Origin: Kordiimonas aquimaris
GTDB taxonomy: Bacteria; Pseudomonadota; Alphaproteobacteria; Sphingomonadales; Kordiimonadaceae
Direction of reading: 5' to 3'
Assembly: GCF_025574485.1 (NCBI RefSeq)
Contig: NZ_JAOBPO010000003.1
Span: forward strand, 225,867-289,866
Length of the DNA: 64,000 nt
This document shows positions 13,454 to 22,745 of this stretch, piece by piece (positions within the stretch are counted from its first letter, which is position 1; each line of letters opens with the position of its first letter). A program made the translations under genes and the position numbers. Below the pieces are notes generated by a model that saw nothing but the letters and a program-made list of their open reading frames with translations, made no database searches and was not told the origin of the DNA.

Positions 13454-14701
13454 TTGAATTCAGAGCAACATAATTGTGATATTGCTATTATAGGCGGCGG
13501 GCCTGCCGGCCTTTCGGCGGCTGAAATAGCAGCAACTGCCGGACTTAAAGTGCATATTTATGAGCGGATGCCCACACCTGCGCGCAAGTTTTTAATGGCA
13601 GGCAAGTCTGGTCTCAATATCACTCATAGCGAAAATTATAACGATTTTACATCGCGATACGGAACGGCACAAAAATGGATCCAGCCTGCACTCGATAAAC
13701 TTACCCCCCAAGATATAACGTCATGGATGCATGAACTTGGTATAGACCCGTTTACCGGATCATCAGGACGCATATTTCCAAAAACAATGAAAGCCTCCCC
13801 ACTTTTGAGAAACTGGTTATCAAAACTCGATGCGTTAGGCGTAAAACTATACACACGCCACACTTGGACTGGATGGAAAAATTCCGCGCAACTGTGTTTC
13901 TCGACGCCAGATAACAAACTACACGTCAACGCAAAAGCAACAATCCTGGCGCTTGGGGGGACAAGCTGGCCAAAACTTGGTTCCGTTGGGGAATGGACGA
14001 ATTTATTAACTGAAAGAAATGTATCACTCAGTCCTTTTGAACCCACGAATTGCGGTTTTAATGTAGGTTGGAGTGACCATTTCAAAACACGATTTGCTGG
14101 CAGCCCTGTCAAGAATGTGATGACCCATTGTGGTAACACTCTCAGAAAAGGAGATTTTGTTATCACCGCAAACGGCGTGGAAGGAAGCCTGATTTACACC
14201 GTTTCATCCGCACTTCGAGAACAACTGAAAAAAGATGAACCAGCAAGTTTAACAATTGACCTTGCACCGGACTATTCCTCGGAAAGACTAATAGAGAGGC
14301 TAAAACACCCTCGCGGCAAACACTCTATCAGCAACCATATCCGCAAACGTATCGGTATTGACGGCGTCAAACTCGGTTTATTATACGAGTTTGCATCTGC
14401 TGAAGCGATGAAAATACCAGCAAAACTTGTTGAAAATATCAAGGCATTATCAATCACAATCGATAGCCCTCGACCAATAGAAGAGGCAATTAGCGTTGCT
14501 GGAGGCGTGAAATCCACAGCCTTGAATGGTGACTTAATGATAGACGCCCTGCCCGGTGTCTTTAGCGCAGGTGAAATGAATGACTGGGAAGCACCAACCG
14601 GTGGGTATTTGTTATCAGCGTGTCTTGCACAAGGGCATCAGGCGGCACGAGGTGCCATTGAGTGGGTAAATAATCCTGCTAATAATAGGGTATGTACGTA
14701 A
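13454..14701 (+). CDS. FAD/NAD(P)-dependent flavoprotein, HI0933/BaiN family
   Basis: The start chosen is the TTG at 13454, which has AAGGGA 6-8 bases upstream and puts the FAD-binding GGGPAGLSAAE motif at residues 14-24; a GTG at 13379 would add 25 unconserved residues. The 415-residue product shows family signatures: KFLMAGKSGLNITHS, TGSSGRIFP, a LALGGTSWPKLGS segment, and a C-terminal EAISVAGGV then GVFSAGEMNDWEAPTGGYLL. The family contains poorly characterised flavin reductases. The next gene (DUF1289) starts 4 bases downstream, forming a small operon. The substrate is unknown. Confidence 0.85.
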   Translation: MNSEQHNCDIAIIGGGPAGLSAAEIAATAGLKVHIYERMPTPARKFLMAGKSGLNITHSENYNDFTSRYGTAQKWIQPALDKLTPQDITSWMHELGIDPFTGSSGRIFPKTMKASPLLRNWLSKLDALGVKLYTRHTWTGWKNSAQLCFSTPDNKLHVNAKATILALGGTSWPKLGSVGEWTNLLTERNVSLSPFEPTNCGFNVGWSDHFKTRFAGSPVKNVMTHCGNTLRKGDFVITANGVEGSLIYTVSSALREQLKKDEPASLTIDLAPDYSSERLIERLKHPRGKHSISNHIRKRIGIDGVKLGLLYEFASAEAMKIPAKLVENIKALSITIDSPRPIEEAISVAGGVKSTALNGDLMIDALPGVFSAGEMNDWEAPTGGYLLSACLAQGHQAARGAIEWVNNPANNRVCT

Positions 14702-14705
14702 CAAC

Positions 14706-14885
14706 ATGACGCAAGGAACAAAAGAAATCGTTAGCCCTTGTCGCAACGTATGTAAGCTAGATACTACACAAACGCTATGTATCGGCTGTTATCGCTTAGT
14801 TAGTGAAATTGGTGAGTGGTCAGAAGCGAGTAATGAGAGAAAGCACGAAATTCTTATGTCATCTAAGAAAAGACAATATAAATAG
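14706..14885 (+). CDS. DUF1289 Cys-motif small protein
   Basis: This 59-residue ORF encodes a DUF1289-type protein with SPCRNVCKLD near residues 10-19 and LCIGCYRLVSEIGEW near 24-38. The four cysteines (CxxxC and CxxC) are those conserved in the family and probably bind a metal. It follows the flavoprotein stop by 4 bases and is likely co-transcribed. The family's function is not established. Confidence 0.85.
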   Translation: MTQGTKEIVSPCRNVCKLDTTQTLCIGCYRLVSEIGEWSEASNERKHEILMSSKKRQYK

Positions 14886-14906
14886 AAACTTAACAGTATT
14901 TTGAGA

Positions 14907-15677
14907 TCAAGGCCTCAAAATTAACGTATCACCTCTAAATTCAACACTGGTGAACTTATTCAACATTGTCATGCCAAACAGTGAGCCCTGCATCTCTGCA
15001 CCGTTGACAGTTACAGGTACATCAAAATACTTCCGATCCCCTACTCCAACAACAGAAACAGTTGACCGCGCAAATGGCACAGATCCATTTGCAGTTTCAG
15101 CACGTCCATTAAACTCTAGTATACCAGAATGAAGTCCAACCGCACTCGCATCGTCTGGACTCAACACAATATTGGAAGCGCCTGTATCAACCATCAGCTT
15201 AATCGGAACACCGTTAAAGCTTGCCCTTAGCCAAAAGTGCCCATCATTGCCGCGCCTTACAACCAGCGCGTCACCACTAGTAACAACCCCGGCAGGGTCT
15301 ACAGCAGACATAAAGCGTTCGCTAAAATCGGACCGATATAAGTAAAACCCTGATATTGAAGCGATAATGATAATCCAGACACCCATTACCTTAACAAGGC
15401 GCAAAATGCTTGATCTGCTCCAAAACGCAGCAGCACCGCCAAAAATAAACATAATGACGATAGCTTTAACAAGATACGGGTCAATGAAACCTGAAGCTGG
15501 AAACGCTAACGCCAATCCAATGATCAACAACAGCATACCAATGATGAAAGCTAGTGCACGCGTGAGTGGACTAGTGTGACCGCTGTAATTGGACCGCAGA
15601 GGCTTACCATCAAGATCATGGGTGATCTTGTGTTTTTCAGGGTCATAATCTGGTACACGCCACGGCTCTTGTGCCAT
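14907..15677 (-). CDS. Membrane-anchored retropepsin-like aspartic protease (TIGR02281-type)
   Basis: The 256-residue protein has three N-terminal membrane segments at about residues 41-60, 70-87 and 97-114. A soluble C-terminal domain follows, with the single aspartic-protease motif VDTGASNIVLS (DTGAS at 164-168) and a second hydrophobic motif GMTMLNKFTSVEF. Members are single-domain aspartyl proteases expected to act as dimers on the periplasmic face. GGAGAC lies 5 bases before the ATG at 15677. Substrates are unknown. It lies downstream of the tmk-metG-tatD operon and shares its strand. Confidence 0.85.
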   Translation of the reverse strand: MAQEPWRVPDYDPEKHKITHDLDGKPLRSNYSGHTSPLTRALAFIIGMLLLIIGLALAFPASGFIDPYLVKAIVIMFIFGGAAAFWSRSSILRLVKVMGVWIIIIASISGFYLYRSDFSERFMSAVDPAGVVTSGDALVVRRGNDGHFWLRASFNGVPIKLMVDTGASNIVLSPDDASAVGLHSGILEFNGRAETANGSVPFARSTVSVVGVGDRKYFDVPVTVNGAEMQGSLFGMTMLNKFTSVEFRGDTLILRP

Positions 15678-15731
15678 TTTTGTCTCCGGCGGACGAATTC
15701 GCTGTCTTTGTCAGCTTTATTGTTACGCCAT

Positions 15732-16484
15732 TTAAAGGTCTATGACCATCCCATCATATGCAGGCACCACACCTTTTGGCAATTCTTGACGCAGTGTTTC
15801 ATAGTCCATATCCCAAGTCATATGAGTCAAAATCGCGCGCTCAGGCTGCACTTTCTCAATCCAATCAAGAGTTTGCGCTAAATGAGAATGTGTAGGATGA
15901 GGTTCATAACGCAATGCATCAACAACCCACACCTTAACACCGCTAAGTGCCTGAAAAGCCGTTTCAGGCATGCGGTTTAAGTCAGTTGAGTACGCTATAT
16001 CGCCGAATCGATAACCTAAACTTATGCCATTGCCGTGGCCTTGCTCAAACGGGATAACCTTAATTGATCCAACCTTCTTCGAACTTTCGATCACACCTGC
16101 ATGGCATATTGCAGGATAGCCATCCTGACTTCTAAAAACATAATCAAACCGACGCTTAAGCAAATCAATCGTTTGTGCATCACCGTAAACAGGTACCGGC
16201 GATCGTGTGCTATGGAAAAACCCGCGCAAATCGTCAATACCATGCGTATGGTCTGCATGGTCATGCGTATAAAACACCGCATCAAGTTTTTTAACCTTCG
16301 CAGCGAGCATCTGCTCCCGAAGGTCAGGCGTTGTGTCGATAAGTAACGTCGTATCAGTATCTTCAACTAATACGCTAGCTCTACGGCGCCGGTTTTTAGG
16401 ATTGGATGGGTCACACACGCCCCAGTATTCGGGCATTTTAGGAACGCCACCAGACGTACCACATCCAAGAATAGTCAGTTTCAC
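15732..16484 (-). CDS. MBL-fold metallo-hydrolase, PhnP-like
   Basis: The 250-residue protein has the metallo-beta-lactamase motif THDHADH (73-79), the glycine-rich start LTILGCGTSGGVP, a GHGNG segment with the third-ligand histidine, STDLNRMP, and a terminal LTHMTWDMDYE. PhnP-type members are cyclic phosphodiesterases. It starts at a GTG that overlaps the tatD stop by four bases (GTGA), the arrangement usual for alphaproteobacterial metG-tatD-MBL clusters. Its exact substrate is not shown by the sequence. Confidence 0.88.
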   Translation of the reverse strand: MKLTILGCGTSGGVPKMPEYWGVCDPSNPKNRRRRASVLVEDTDTTLLIDTTPDLREQMLAAKVKKLDAVFYTHDHADHTHGIDDLRGFFHSTRSPVPVYGDAQTIDLLKRRFDYVFRSQDGYPAICHAGVIESSKKVGSIKVIPFEQGHGNGISLGYRFGDIAYSTDLNRMPETAFQALSGVKVWVVDALRYEPHPTHSHLAQTLDWIEKVQPERAILTHMTWDMDYETLRQELPKGVVPAYDGMVIDL

Positions 16485-17293
16485 GCTGCAACCTCACGCA
16501 CTGGCGGAACAGCCTTATTGAATAAATCAAAGAAGTTCTGACTGGTTTTTTGCTGCAATTCTTCAAACGGCACGCTCTTAAGGTCAGCAACAAAGCGAGC
16601 AGTATCCATCACAAATGCAGGCTCACATGTTTTCCCGCGATTAGGCACAGGTGCCAAAAACGGTGCATCTGTTTCAACAAGCAAACGGTCAAGAGGTATT
16701 GTTTTCACTGTATCTTGCAAGTTTTTTGCGCTTTTGAACGTCGCAATACCAGAAATCGAAATGTAAAACCCTAACTCCAAAACAGCATCAGCCAACATCT
16801 GGCTAGCCGTAAAGCAGTGTATTACCCCGGGAAAAGGCCCTTTCGTCATTTCTTCCCGCAGGACAGACACACAATCCTCGTCCGCATCCCTCGTGTGTAC
16901 AATAACAGGCAAACCTGTCTCACGAGATGCCGCTATGTGCGCTTTGAAATTAACCATCTGCATATCACGCGGGGCATTATCGTAATAATAATCCAGGCCT
17001 GTTTCGCCAATACCAACAATTTTGGGATGTTTTGCTCGGCTCAGTAGCGCATCAAGCGCTACATCCGGTTCATTTTCGGCTTCATGCGGATGGATACCGA
17101 CAGAGCCATAAACATCAGAATATGTTTCAATAATATCAATAATTTCCTGATATTCTTTCAGCTTAGTATTGATAGCGAGCATACACCCCACACCTGCTAC
17201 ACGGGCGCGTTCAACAACAGCTGCTTGCTCTTCCTTCAAACCTTTATAGTTTAAATGACAATGACTATCGACGATGTAACCGTATTCAGTCAT
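16481..17293 (-). CDS. tatD: TatD family metal-dependent deoxyribonuclease
   Basis: The 270-residue TIM-barrel hydrolase carries the family motifs VDSHCHLNY (first metal histidines), SVGIHPHEAE, GETGLDYYYDN, VHTRDADED, IHCFTAS and a closing LLVETDAPFLAP. TatD enzymes are metal-dependent DNases and exonucleases. It begins 2 bases after the metG stop and overlaps the next gene, so it is part of the tmk-holB-metG-tatD-MBL operon. Confidence 0.93.
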   Translation of the reverse strand: MTEYGYIVDSHCHLNYKGLKEEQAAVVERARVAGVGCMLAINTKLKEYQEIIDIIETYSDVYGSVGIHPHEAENEPDVALDALLSRAKHPKIVGIGETGLDYYYDNAPRDMQMVNFKAHIAASRETGLPVIVHTRDADEDCVSVLREEMTKGPFPGVIHCFTASQMLADAVLELGFYISISGIATFKSAKNLQDTVKTIPLDRLLVETDAPFLAPVPNRGKTCEPAFVMDTARFVADLKSVPFEELQQKTSQNFFDLFNKAVPPVREVAA

Positions 17294-17295
17294 GC

Positions 17296-18849
17296 TTATG
17301 CACTTTCTTCCGCGTCCAATTCAAGGCGCGGGAATACCCCTACCGGCTTATCAATCACTGTTCCGGATGCAAGTCTTCCTGTCGCTCCGAGTGCGGTAAA
17401 TGCACGGTCTTCAATCTTCAATTGATCAAGTACCTTACATGCAGATTCAGGCATAATTGGCTGCATCAAAATGGCTAATTGCCTTATAACTTCCGCCAAA
17501 ACGTAAAGAACCGTATACATTCTGTCAGGGTCAGTTTTCTTTAATTTCCAAGGTTCCTGCGATGAAATATATGTGTCCGCAGCAGCTGACTGCTTCCATA
17601 TTGCATCGAACGCCCGATTAAATGCCTGCATATCTATATGCTTGCGCACTTCATCAAGTAAACTATCAATATTATTTAATAGCTCACTGTCTTCATTAGA
17701 TAAAATACCGGGGTGAGGAATTGATCCATCACAATTTTTAAAGATCATCGCTAAAGTACGCTGACTTAAGTTGCCCATTCCATTTGCGAGATCAGCATTG
17801 CAACGAGCAATAAAAGCACTGCGCGAAAAGTCACCATCATTGCCAAATGGCACTTCCCGCAGCATGAAGAAACGCACGGCATCTAGGCCATAACTTTCAA
17901 TCAATTCAAATGGGTCAATAACATTACCAAGAGACTTTGATATTTTCTGACCTTCGTTTGTCCACCACCCGTGAGCAAAAACACGCTTTGGAAGCGGTAG
18001 CTCTGCAGCCATCAAGAATGCGGGCCAATACACAGCATGAAACCTCAGAATATCTTTGCCAACCATATGTACATCAGCAGGCCAAAAATCCTTGTATGCT
18101 TGCCCTGCTTCATCAGGATACCCAATGGCTGTAAGATAGTTCGTGAGCGCATCAATCCAGACATACATGATATGACCATCAGCATCTGGAACAGGCACAC
18201 CCCAATTGAATGTCGTCCGAGAGATAGATAAGTCCTGCAGACCACCAGCAACAAAGCTGCGCACCTCGTTCAGCCGTGATTTTGGCATCACGAAATCTGT
18301 TTGGCTGTCATACAGTTCAAGCAGCCTATCTTCAAAGGCTGACAGTTTAAAAAAGTAGCTAGGCTCTTCAACCCATTCAACCGCAGCGCCAGTGGGAGCT
18401 AACTTTGCACCACCCTCACCTTCCATCAGTTCCGATTCAGCATAAAAAGCTTCATCGCGTACAGAATACCAGCCTGCGTAGTTATCAGCGTAAATATAGC
18501 CTTTTTCTTCAAGCACACGCCAAAGGTGTTGAACCGCTAGTTTATGCCTTGGCTCCGTTGTACGAATAAATTGATCATTGGAAAAATTCATCGCCTGAGC
18601 CAGATCATTAAAGCGCGCAGACACCTTGTCGCAGAAAGCTTGAGGGTCAACGCCTGCCGCTTCAGCAGATTTCTCAACTTTCTGGCCATGCTCGTCTGTT
18701 CCGGTCAGGAACATGACGTTATACCCATCCAACCGCTTAAAACGTGCCAGCACGTCACAGGCAAGCGTTGTGTATGCATGTCCAATATGAGGCACGTCAT
18801 TCACGTAATAAATTGGCGTCGTGACATAGAAAGAAGGGCGTTCGCTCAT
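17296..18849 (-). CDS. metG: Methionyl-tRNA synthetase
   Basis: The 517-residue class I synthetase has HIGH at residues 21-24, a KISKSLGN version of the KMSKS loop near residue 300, and the usual anticodon-binding helical domain. It charges tRNA-Met. At this length it lacks the C-terminal EMAP/tRNA-binding dimerisation domain found in longer bacterial MetG proteins, as is usual in Alphaproteobacteria. It also lacks the four-cysteine zinc knuckle seen in the E. coli type. It is placed between holB and tatD. Confidence 0.96.
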   Translation of the reverse strand: MSERPSFYVTTPIYYVNDVPHIGHAYTTLACDVLARFKRLDGYNVMFLTGTDEHGQKVEKSAEAAGVDPQAFCDKVSARFNDLAQAMNFSNDQFIRTTEPRHKLAVQHLWRVLEEKGYIYADNYAGWYSVRDEAFYAESELMEGEGGAKLAPTGAAVEWVEEPSYFFKLSAFEDRLLELYDSQTDFVMPKSRLNEVRSFVAGGLQDLSISRTTFNWGVPVPDADGHIMYVWIDALTNYLTAIGYPDEAGQAYKDFWPADVHMVGKDILRFHAVYWPAFLMAAELPLPKRVFAHGWWTNEGQKISKSLGNVIDPFELIESYGLDAVRFFMLREVPFGNDGDFSRSAFIARCNADLANGMGNLSQRTLAMIFKNCDGSIPHPGILSNEDSELLNNIDSLLDEVRKHIDMQAFNRAFDAIWKQSAAADTYISSQEPWKLKKTDPDRMYTVLYVLAEVIRQLAILMQPIMPESACKVLDQLKIEDRAFTALGATGRLASGTVIDKPVGVFPRLELDAEESA

Positions 18850-18891
18850 AAAAATCTCATTACCAATGGTAGTGGCACTAATGCCAAAAGG

Positions 18892-20004
18892 TTAAGCCTG
18901 TGTGGTCGCTTTCAATGATGCAAAGATCGATATGATCACTTGTTTCCTATCAAGGTTTACAGCATCAGCCCGCGCCGTTAAATGTCCAACCTTTTCCCAC
19001 AGGTCCAACCACTGATCAACCCTTGCTAAGGCGGAAATCCGTGTAATTTGCTCACTTTCGCCCGGCATTATGTCATCCGCGGCCTGACCGGTAACATATT
19101 GGCGTATCAGGCGTTGTAACCAGCCCGTTAACATTTGTACAAATAGACGGTATTCTGCGTCAGCCTTGATCGCACCCAGCTTCGCAGCAAAAGCATGCAC
19201 ATTTACCATATCCAAACGCGGCAATGGCGCAAGTAATGCAGCGAGTTCACGGTACAAGCCACTACCTCCCTGAGACACCAACTCAACAGCTCGCCCGGGT
19301 GCACCCTCCGCCATCATTGAAATAGCATTCATCTCAGCAATGTCCATATCAGGGTATCGCATCGCCAATACGGCACTTAGGCTATCATTTTGAAGCGGCT
19401 TGAGCGCCAAGCTGCGGCACCGACTTTTGATGGTTGGCAAAAGTTTACCAGGCGAATGAGCTACAAGTAGCAGAATTGCCTTTTCTGGCGGCTCTTCGAG
19501 TATCTTCAAAAGCGCATTGGCTGCATTCACATTCAATTCGTCGGCAGCGTCAACAATTGCGACGCGCCAACCACCTTCTGCTGCAGTTTGACTAAAAAAC
19601 TTAATCAGGCCGCGCACATCATCAATGACAATATCATTACGCATTTTACCTGTTTTTTCATTCTCGCTACGCTCAACAAGAAAAAGTCCGCCGTGACCGC
19701 CCGCTTCGACACGCGCGACAGCGTCATTTTCATTATCGGTAGACAAAGAATGAAATGGTTCTGCCGGCAATGCTTCACCAAACAGTCCCGCATCCTCTTT
19801 ACCTGGGTTATTAACCAGTAAAAACTTCGCAATACGCCACGCTAAACTCGCTTTTCCTATTCCTTTGGGGCCTGAAATTAGCCACCCATGATGAATACGC
19901 TCGCCGTTTACTGCTTCAAGGAATTGCCGTTCTGCGACTTCATGGCCGATCAATGCCTGCGTGAAACGTGGGTGATCATGTAATGCTTCTTTATCCATCA
20001 GCAT
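18892..20004 (-). CDS. holB: DNA polymerase III subunit delta'
   Basis: The 370-residue clamp-loader subunit has a P-loop GPKGIGKASLAWR near residues 45-57, an ALLKILEEPPEKA segment that is the signature of delta', and a SRCRSLAL segment resembling the SRC motif. It opens the sliding clamp together with the DnaX and delta subunits. The gene overlaps the tmk stop by 14 bases. An ATG at 19998 is also possible. The co-localisation with tmk is a widespread arrangement. Confidence 0.93.
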   Translation of the reverse strand: MLMDKEALHDHPRFTQALIGHEVAERQFLEAVNGERIHHGWLISGPKGIGKASLAWRIAKFLLVNNPGKEDAGLFGEALPAEPFHSLSTDNENDAVARVEAGGHGGLFLVERSENEKTGKMRNDIVIDDVRGLIKFFSQTAAEGGWRVAIVDAADELNVNAANALLKILEEPPEKAILLLVAHSPGKLLPTIKSRCRSLALKPLQNDSLSAVLAMRYPDMDIAEMNAISMMAEGAPGRAVELVSQGGSGLYRELAALLAPLPRLDMVNVHAFAAKLGAIKADAEYRLFVQMLTGWLQRLIRQYVTGQAADDIMPGESEQITRISALARVDQWLDLWEKVGHLTARADAVNLDRKQVIISIFASLKATTQA

Positions 20005-20647
20005 TGTTCAATATTTGATGAAAATAGCCGCGGATATCAGCTTGAATATCAGAAATAGATTTTGACGCATTAATCATTTTAATACGTTCCGGTTCTTGCT
20101 CTGTAAGACGAACAAAACCATCATGTAACGCTTCATGAAATGATGTATCCATCCGTTCAAACCTGTCTTCGCGTGTGTTTTCAAGTTGCTTATCGCCTTC
20201 GCGTCCACGCGCTCGCATCAGCCCTTCAACAACAGGAATGTTGAGGAAAAACGTTATATGAGGCGCAACGTCACCAAATGCCAAAGTTTGCAATTGACGC
20301 ATACTATCCATGCCTAAACCACGCGCTGCACCTTGATATGCAATAGTAGAGTCAAAAAAACGATCACAAAGAACCCATTTCCCAGCCGCAAGCGCAGGTA
20401 AAATCGTCCGGTGAATATGCTCGGTTCTAGAAGCTGTCATCAACAATGCTTCAGTCATTGGCTCCCAGCGATCTGTAGCTCCCTTAACCAGCAAATCGCG
20501 GATCAACTCTGCCCCAGCTGATCCACCAGGTTCACGGGTTATGATGTGATCTACTTTCTGCTGTTCAAGCCACGCCGACAAAAGCGCGATTTGCGTAGAT
20601 TTGCCTGCACCCTCGCCGCCTTCAAAGCTGATAAATTGCGGTGTCAT
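19991..20647 (-). CDS. tmk: Thymidylate kinase
   Basis: The enzyme phosphorylates dTMP to dTDP. The start at 20647 (MTPQFISFEGG) is preferred, because a GGGTAA sequence lies upstream, over the TTG at 20659. The 218-residue protein has P-loop FEGGEGAGKST (7-17), the DR motif in LCDRFFDSTIAYQGAARG and the lid region RARGREGDKQLE. It overlaps holB. It lies downstream of a D,D-carboxypeptidase gene in the same operon. Confidence 0.95.
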   Translation of the reverse strand: MTPQFISFEGGEGAGKSTQIALLSAWLEQQKVDHIITREPGGSAGAELIRDLLVKGATDRWEPMTEALLMTASRTEHIHRTILPALAAGKWVLCDRFFDSTIAYQGAARGLGMDSMRQLQTLAFGDVAPHITFFLNIPVVEGLMRARGREGDKQLENTREDRFERMDTSFHEALHDGFVRLTEQEPERIKMINASKSISDIQADIRGYFHQILNNADG

Positions 20648-20668
20648 GGAATTACCCAATAATCAGAC

Positions 20669-21853
20669 TTACTGTTTTTCAACAACTGCACGCGCCGAAC
20701 CAAACAGTAAATACTCAAAAGCAGCGCCAATTTTACCAAACCCGCCAACTTCCTCAACTGATTCCGCTGCAACTAATGGTACTGTCACGGTTTGACGGCC
20801 AGGCATCTCAACAGTTAATTCACCAAGCTGTTGACCCCGAACAATAGGTGCAGCAACAGGGTTAAGATAATTAACTGACACGTTCATTTCGGCACGTTGA
20901 CGGCGCGACATAGTGATTGCTAAATCTTCACCAATCGCCATAGGCACTGTTGCATCCTCACCAAGCCATACTTCTGCATGTTCAACTGTTTCGCCTGCAC
21001 GAAATAAAGGGTAATGACTAAAGTTACGGAAACCGTATTGCATCAAACGCTGACTTTCCCGGTTTCGCTCACTTGTTGAACTCAGCCCGCCGACAACGAG
21101 CACAAGTCTGCGGCCTTCACGTTCCGCCGAAGCTGCCAGCCCGTAACCAGACTCTTCTGTGTGTCCTGTTTTAAGGCCGTCTGCGCCAGGGAACCGGCCC
21201 AACAGAGGATTACGATTGTAACGGTTCGAGCGGAAGTCTTTGTATAGATATTCACGCTCACCAAACATTGGATACAAATCAGGGAAATCGGTAGAAAGCC
21301 GCAGTGACAACGTTGCCAGATCTCGTGCAGACATCACATGGCCTTCAGCAGGCCAACCATTGGCGTTTGCAAAATGGCTATTTGTCATTCCCAAATCAAT
21401 AGCTTTGGCATTCAACCAATCAACAAAAGTTTCATGAGAGCCTGCCATATGTTCAGCAAGAACAACACACGCATCATTACCAGATAAAACAATGATACCG
21501 CGCAATATGTCTGCAACTGTCACAACATCACGCGCGCGCAAAAACATAGTCGAGCCACGGTTATTCCACTCGGTCCATGCTTCATCAGAGACCACTACCT
21601 CATCATCCAGCGACAACTCGCCTTCCTTGATAGCTTCAAAAGCGAGATAAACCGTCATGAGTTTACTCATTGAGGCTGGAGGAAACGGTGTATCCGCGTC
21701 TTTCTCAAATAGAATACTATTTGTTGTGGCATCCAATAAAATAGCTTGGCGCGCTGGTGTAGCCATAGATTGCGCAACAACAGGCACTGCCATAATCGAG
21801 AAGCCAAGGAGTATACATGTGCTTCGGAGTATGTTTTTGACTATAGCTATCAT
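20669..21853 (-). CDS. D-alanyl-D-alanine carboxypeptidase (penicillin-binding protein 5/6 type)
   Basis: The periplasmic enzyme trims the terminal D-Ala of peptidoglycan pentapeptides. The start at 21853 (MIAIVK) has AAAAAGG 8 bases upstream. A signal peptide covers about the first 28 residues (ending VVAQS). The penicilloyl-serine motifs are SMSK near 61, SGNDA near 120 and KTGHTEESG near 228, followed by a C-terminal PBP5-type beta domain and an amphipathic last helix. It is adjacent to rlpA and an MltB-type transglycosylase, giving a cell-wall gene cluster upstream of tmk. Confidence 0.93.
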   Translation of the reverse strand: MIAIVKNILRSTCILLGFSIMAVPVVAQSMATPARQAILLDATTNSILFEKDADTPFPPASMSKLMTVYLAFEAIKEGELSLDDEVVVSDEAWTEWNNRGSTMFLRARDVVTVADILRGIIVLSGNDACVVLAEHMAGSHETFVDWLNAKAIDLGMTNSHFANANGWPAEGHVMSARDLATLSLRLSTDFPDLYPMFGEREYLYKDFRSNRYNRNPLLGRFPGADGLKTGHTEESGYGLAASAEREGRRLVLVVGGLSSTSERNRESQRLMQYGFRNFSHYPLFRAGETVEHAEVWLGEDATVPMAIGEDLAITMSRRQRAEMNVSVNYLNPVAAPIVRGQQLGELTVEMPGRQTVTVPLVAAESVEEVGGFGKIGAAFEYLLFGSARAVVEKQ

Positions 21854-21891
21854 TGTCTGAACCTTTTTCACTACTATTCACTTAACTATGT

Positions 21892-22728
21892 TTAACGATT
21901 TTGTTCCGTAAAAATTCGAGCTTCATAAAACCCATCTGCCACTATTTGGTCAAGCTTATCCTCTGCAAGATTACGTTCTTGAAAAGGCCCTACCCTTACA
22001 CGCCAGAATGTTTGGCTGCCACTAACCTGCCTGCTTGATTCAGCACGATGCCCGGCACGCCTAAGTGCAGATATCTGAACATCAGCATTTTGCCTACTGG
22101 AATACGACCCTATTTGCACAAAATGCATATCCTCAGATGCTGTCTGTGGGGATTGCCGTGAAGACCTGCTTGGTGCGGCACTTACCTGATGGCTAGTAGA
22201 CCTTCTACTCGCTACACGTCCCTGCTCGTCGGACGCCTGAATTCGTACACGTGTAACACCTTGTTTTTCAAAACCAAGAAGCTGAGCGCCACGCCTTGAA
22301 ACATCGATCAGTCGTCCGGCAACAAATGGACCCCGATCATTAACACGCAAAACTATTGAACGATTATTTTCTAGGTTAGTCACTTTGACATATGTGGGCA
22401 TCGGCAGCGTTTTATGCGCCGCCGTAAGTGCGTTCATATTATATATTTCGCCATTCGCGGTTTTCTTACCGTGAAAATCGCGGCCATACCAGGATGCGAA
22501 GCCAACTTGATCATATGTTGGGTCTTCTTTGGGGTGATACCAAACACCTGCAACCTTATACGGGTTTCCGACCTTGCGCTTAACGCCCTGATCACCTTTT
22601 GGCATTTCATCGTTGCGTGGCATGCGCCCCACTGTACGGGTTGGTGCCGACGATGAACACGCAACAAGAGCAACAGCAATAAAACCCAGGATTAATACTT
22701 GAGTTAACTTCGCCTTGGCTGGCTTCAT
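21892..22728 (-). CDS. rlpA: RlpA family septal lytic transglycosylase with SPOR domain
   Basis: The protein of about 278 residues begins with a lipoprotein signal (VALVACSSS), so it should be anchored in the outer membrane. The double-psi beta-barrel has FASWYGRDFHGKKTANGE and a later LRVNDRGPF with the conserved catalytic Asp. The C-terminal 80 residues form a SPOR domain (HFVQIGSYSSRQNADVQ) that binds denuded septal glycan. RlpA cleaves such glycans during cell division. The start is uncertain: the ATG at 22728 lacks a clear ribosome-binding site, and a TTG at 22749 overlaps the upstream stop. Confidence 0.92.
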   Translation of the reverse strand: MKPAKAKLTQVLILGFIAVALVACSSSAPTRTVGRMPRNDEMPKGDQGVKRKVGNPYKVAGVWYHPKEDPTYDQVGFASWYGRDFHGKKTANGEIYNMNALTAAHKTLPMPTYVKVTNLENNRSIVLRVNDRGPFVAGRLIDVSRRGAQLLGFEKQGVTRVRIQASDEQGRVASRRSTSHQVSAAPSRSSRQSPQTASEDMHFVQIGSYSSRQNADVQISALRRAGHRAESSRQVSGSQTFWRVRVGPFQERNLAEDKLDQIVADGFYEARIFTEQNR

Positions 22729-22745
22729 ATCTTTAGAAATGGCAA

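Noticed and set aside
14898-14921. ATTTTGAG/CTCAAAAT hairpin after the DUF1289 gene
   Set aside because: The stem is short and AT-rich, and no T tract follows on either strand, so it is not counted as a terminator.
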